This document shows, one piece after another, positions 14,768-16,352 of a DNA stretch of 16,352 nucleotides (position 1 is the stretch's first letter; every line of letters begins with the position of its first letter). The position numbers were made by a program, and so were the translations under genes. The notes beneath the pieces were generated by a model. That model saw only the letters and a list, made by a program, of their open reading frames with translations, was not told the origin of the DNA and did no database searches. The DNA is from Planctomycetota bacterium (GTDB lineage: Bacteria; Planctomycetota; PUPC01; JACPCR01). Where the stretch lies: contig JASLXP010001182.1 in NCBI GenBank assembly GCA_030740295.1, forward strand, positions 1 through 16,352, in the 5' to 3' direction.

Positions 14768-16352
14768 ATGGCTCTGCAGACAGTGACACTTACGGGCGAC
14801 CCCAGCCGGTGGGACAAGAGCCACTTTGCGCCGGACTCCTTTGACGTCATCGTTGCCGCCCCCCCATTCCGTGCGGCTGACATCGGCCTGCCGGTGTGTC
14901 TGGATGATGTGCCACATCGAGCGAAGGGGTATCTGCGCTGGGTCAAGACTTGGCTGACGAAGGCGATGAAGAGTCTGAAGCCTGCCGGTCATTTTTATGT
15001 CTATGGCCTGCCGAACTGGCTGCCGCATTTTCTGAACCCACTCCAGGAAGTGTTGGAATTCAAGTATTGGATTGGGATACGCAGCCAGGGGAAGCGGCGC
15101 ACCAAAAGTCTGGTCGCCGAGCACATGGCGCTGGCGTTCTTTGCGAAGCCGGCATCCCGGTTTGCCTGCAACAAAGTCAGGTATCCCCATCCCATCTGCC
15201 CCGTATGCGAACGCACGGTCAAAGACTACGGGGGCCGCGCCCATCTGCTCAACCCGGAAGGCTGTCTCATTTCGGATGTGTGGAAGGACTTCAATCCGGA
15301 CGGCCTTCGAGGGCGTCTGCCAGCACCGGTAATTGAGCGGGTCCAGGAGCTCTCCGATGCTTTCGGGAAGGGCCGGGCCCTTATACTGAAACCGACGGGC
15401 AAAGAGCCGCCGGCTTTGGAAGCGCAGACTCAACTGGAGTTCTCTTACAGCGGCCCGAAGGTCGACAGAGACCTGCTGGATCAGATCCACCAGGATGACT
15501 CGTTGGAGTTCATGAGTCGCCTGCCGGGTGGATGTACCGATCTCGTCTTCGCCGATCCGCCATACAATCTTCAGAAGGACTATTCGAACTACTCGGACGA
15601 TCAGGAAGACGAACGCTATCTCCTCTGGTGCAGAGAATGGCTTGCAGAATACGAGCGGATTCTCAAGCCCGGCGGAGCGATGATGGTCCTCAATCTTCCT
15701 AAGTGGGGCATCTACCATGCACGTGAGCTGAGCCAGCACCTCCACTTGAGGAACTGGATCGTCTGGGATGCACATTCAGAGCCCAAGGGAAGGATCAACC
15801 CCGCCCATTACACACTGCTGTACTTCACCAAGGGACCGGCGCCGAGAGTGTTCAATTATGCCAGCCCGGGTGGGAAGAAGGAATTCGACATCCCACCGCC
15901 GGTCGCACACATCTATTGCCGCAGGCCGCAATGTCGAAACAAGAGAAAGAGAAACCAATTTGATGATACCGCGCCGCTGACAGACATCTGGACAGACATC
16001 CATCGCCTGCGCCACCGCCGGGACCGGGATCAGCACCCGTGCCAACTGCCGGAGGCCCTGATGGATCGCATCATCGAGTTGACAACCATGCCGGGTGATA
16101 TCGTCCTGGATGCTTTTGGCGGCGCCGGCACGACCGCCCTCTCGGCCCGGAAACTCGGTAGACGTTTTATATGTATAGAGATTGATGAGGAATATGTGGG
16201 GCTCGCCCGGCAAAAGATGGTACAGGTTAATCTATTCGGGGAAGTCGTTCGGAAGACGGTCAAGAAAGGCAAACGTCTGGAGGTGATGAAGAAAGACCTC
16301 CAACTCGAGCTTGTCAGGCTGGCAAGAGTGTTGGAGCGTCCCCCCACGAGAG
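14768..16352 (+). CDS. Beta-type DNA adenine/cytosine-N4 methyltransferase with a degenerate duplicated first half (3' end outside window)
   Basis: The frame is open for 528 codons to the window edge. The second half has an intact amino-methyltransferase order: motif IV A-D-P-P-Y-N-L with D263-Y266, then K-P-G-G (ILKPGGAMMVL), then a C-terminal DIVLDAFGGAGTT with motif I F450-G-G-A-G. Motif IV before motif I marks the beta class; DPPY favours N6-adenine, although N4-cytosine cannot be excluded. The first half (about 8-205) repeats the same plan: FDVIVAAPPF (25-34) replaces the DPPY region, SLKPAGHFYVYGLPNW matches ILKPGGAMMVLNLPKW, and LPAPVIERVQEL matches LPEALMDRIIEL. It has no F-G-G-A-G after that point. 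It also carries a possible zinc knuckle, C144, C147, H159 and C166. An in-frame TAA at 14744 and the repeat arm precede the ATG, with no ribosome binding site. A restriction partner, if any, would lie beyond the edge. Confidence 0.88.
   Translation, partial: MALQTVTLTGDPSRWDKSHFAPDSFDVIVAAPPFRAADIGLPVCLDDVPHRAKGYLRWVKTWLTKAMKSLKPAGHFYVYGLPNWLPHFLNPLQEVLEFKYWIGIRSQGKRRTKSLVAEHMALAFFAKPASRFACNKVRYPHPICPVCERTVKDYGGRAHLLNPEGCLISDVWKDFNPDGLRGRLPAPVIERVQELSDAFGKGRALILKPTGKEPPALEAQTQLEFSYSGPKVDRDLLDQIHQDDSLEFMSRLPGGCTDLVFADPPYNLQKDYSNYSDDQEDERYLLWCREWLAEYERILKPGGAMMVLNLPKWGIYHARELSQHLHLRNWIVWDAHSEPKGRINPAHYTLLYFTKGPAPRVFNYASPGGKKEFDIPPPVAHIYCRRPQCRNKRKRNQFDDTAPLTDIWTDIHRLRHRRDRDQHPCQLPEALMDRIIELTTMPGDIVLDAFGGAGTTALSARKLGRRFICIEIDEEYVGLARQKMVQVNLFGEVVRKTVKKGKRLEVMKKDLQLELVRLARVLERPPTR

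Noticed and set aside
14534..14770. Repeats considered as a CRISPR array
   Set aside because: There are no unique spacers between regular repeats; the units are adjacent, short and internally repetitive, and no cas gene is present.
14499..14786. A 95-codon plus-strand open frame with a repeated LKEWLMVGW-like peptide
   Set aside because: It consists of the 27-bp tandem repeat, the 37-bp duplication and the inverted arm read in one frame. The unit length of 27 keeps the frame open by arithmetic, and the frame overlaps the methyltransferase start.
14750..15775. A 341-codon open frame on the minus strand
   Set aside because: It is antisense to the methyltransferase, whose plus-strand frame stays open for 1,585 nt and carries clear D-P-P-Y and F-G-G-A-G motifs. 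The antisense peptide shows no domain.

Overview
The window is a GC-rich bacterial chromosome or metagenome contig. Two gene families suggest a particle- or polysaccharide-degrading bacterium, most likely of the Planctomycetes/Verrucomicrobia/Lentisphaerae type: a Tat-exported formylglycine sulfatase and a divergent Gfo/Idh/MocA oxidoreductase. So do three large secreted-looking proteins: a twin PQQ-type beta-propeller protein, a parallel beta-helix protein with an inserted jelly-roll domain, and the C-terminal end of a glycoside-hydrolase-like protein. No rRNA or tRNA gene or other taxonomic marker is present, so the assignment is inference.

Layout, left to right. 2-922 (+): C-terminal part of a carbohydrate-active-looking protein, cut by the window edge. 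1130-1730 (+): a VapBC-type toxin-antitoxin pair with overlapping genes. 1734-1838: a cluster of inverted repeats. 1964-3217 (+): Gfo/Idh/MocA oxidoreductase, convergent with the sulfatase at 3309-4946 (-). 4979-5243 (-): an apparently frameshifted coding remnant. 5218-9726 (+): the 1,502-residue double-propeller protein. 9883-10755 (+): an unrecognised protein, followed 9 bp after its stop by a possible attC-like recombination site. 10841-11980 (+): an APH-like phosphotransferase, which meets the beta-helix gene (12052-14349, -) end to end across a long inverted repeat. 14350-14767: a gene-free, repeat-rich stretch of 27-bp tandem repeats, heptamer arms in inverted orientation and a duplicated 37-bp unit. 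14768-16352 (+): a DNA methyltransferase that runs off the right edge and has no in-frame stop in its 1,585 nt.

How the genes may work together. The sulfatase, the oxidoreductase, the beta-helix protein and the glycoside-hydrolase-like fragment fit degradation of sulfated or complex glycans, but they are on mixed strands and do not form one operon. The toxin-antitoxin pair, the possible attC site, the pseudogene-like scraps and the repeat-flanked methyltransferase are signs of accessory, exchangeable DNA.

The observations most worth following are two. First, the methyltransferase contains two homologous halves, of which the first has lost both the catalytic and the S-adenosylmethionine motifs. 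Second, the ATG of this methyltransferase sits directly on the inverted heptamer arm of the repeat element, with no ribosome binding site in front of it.
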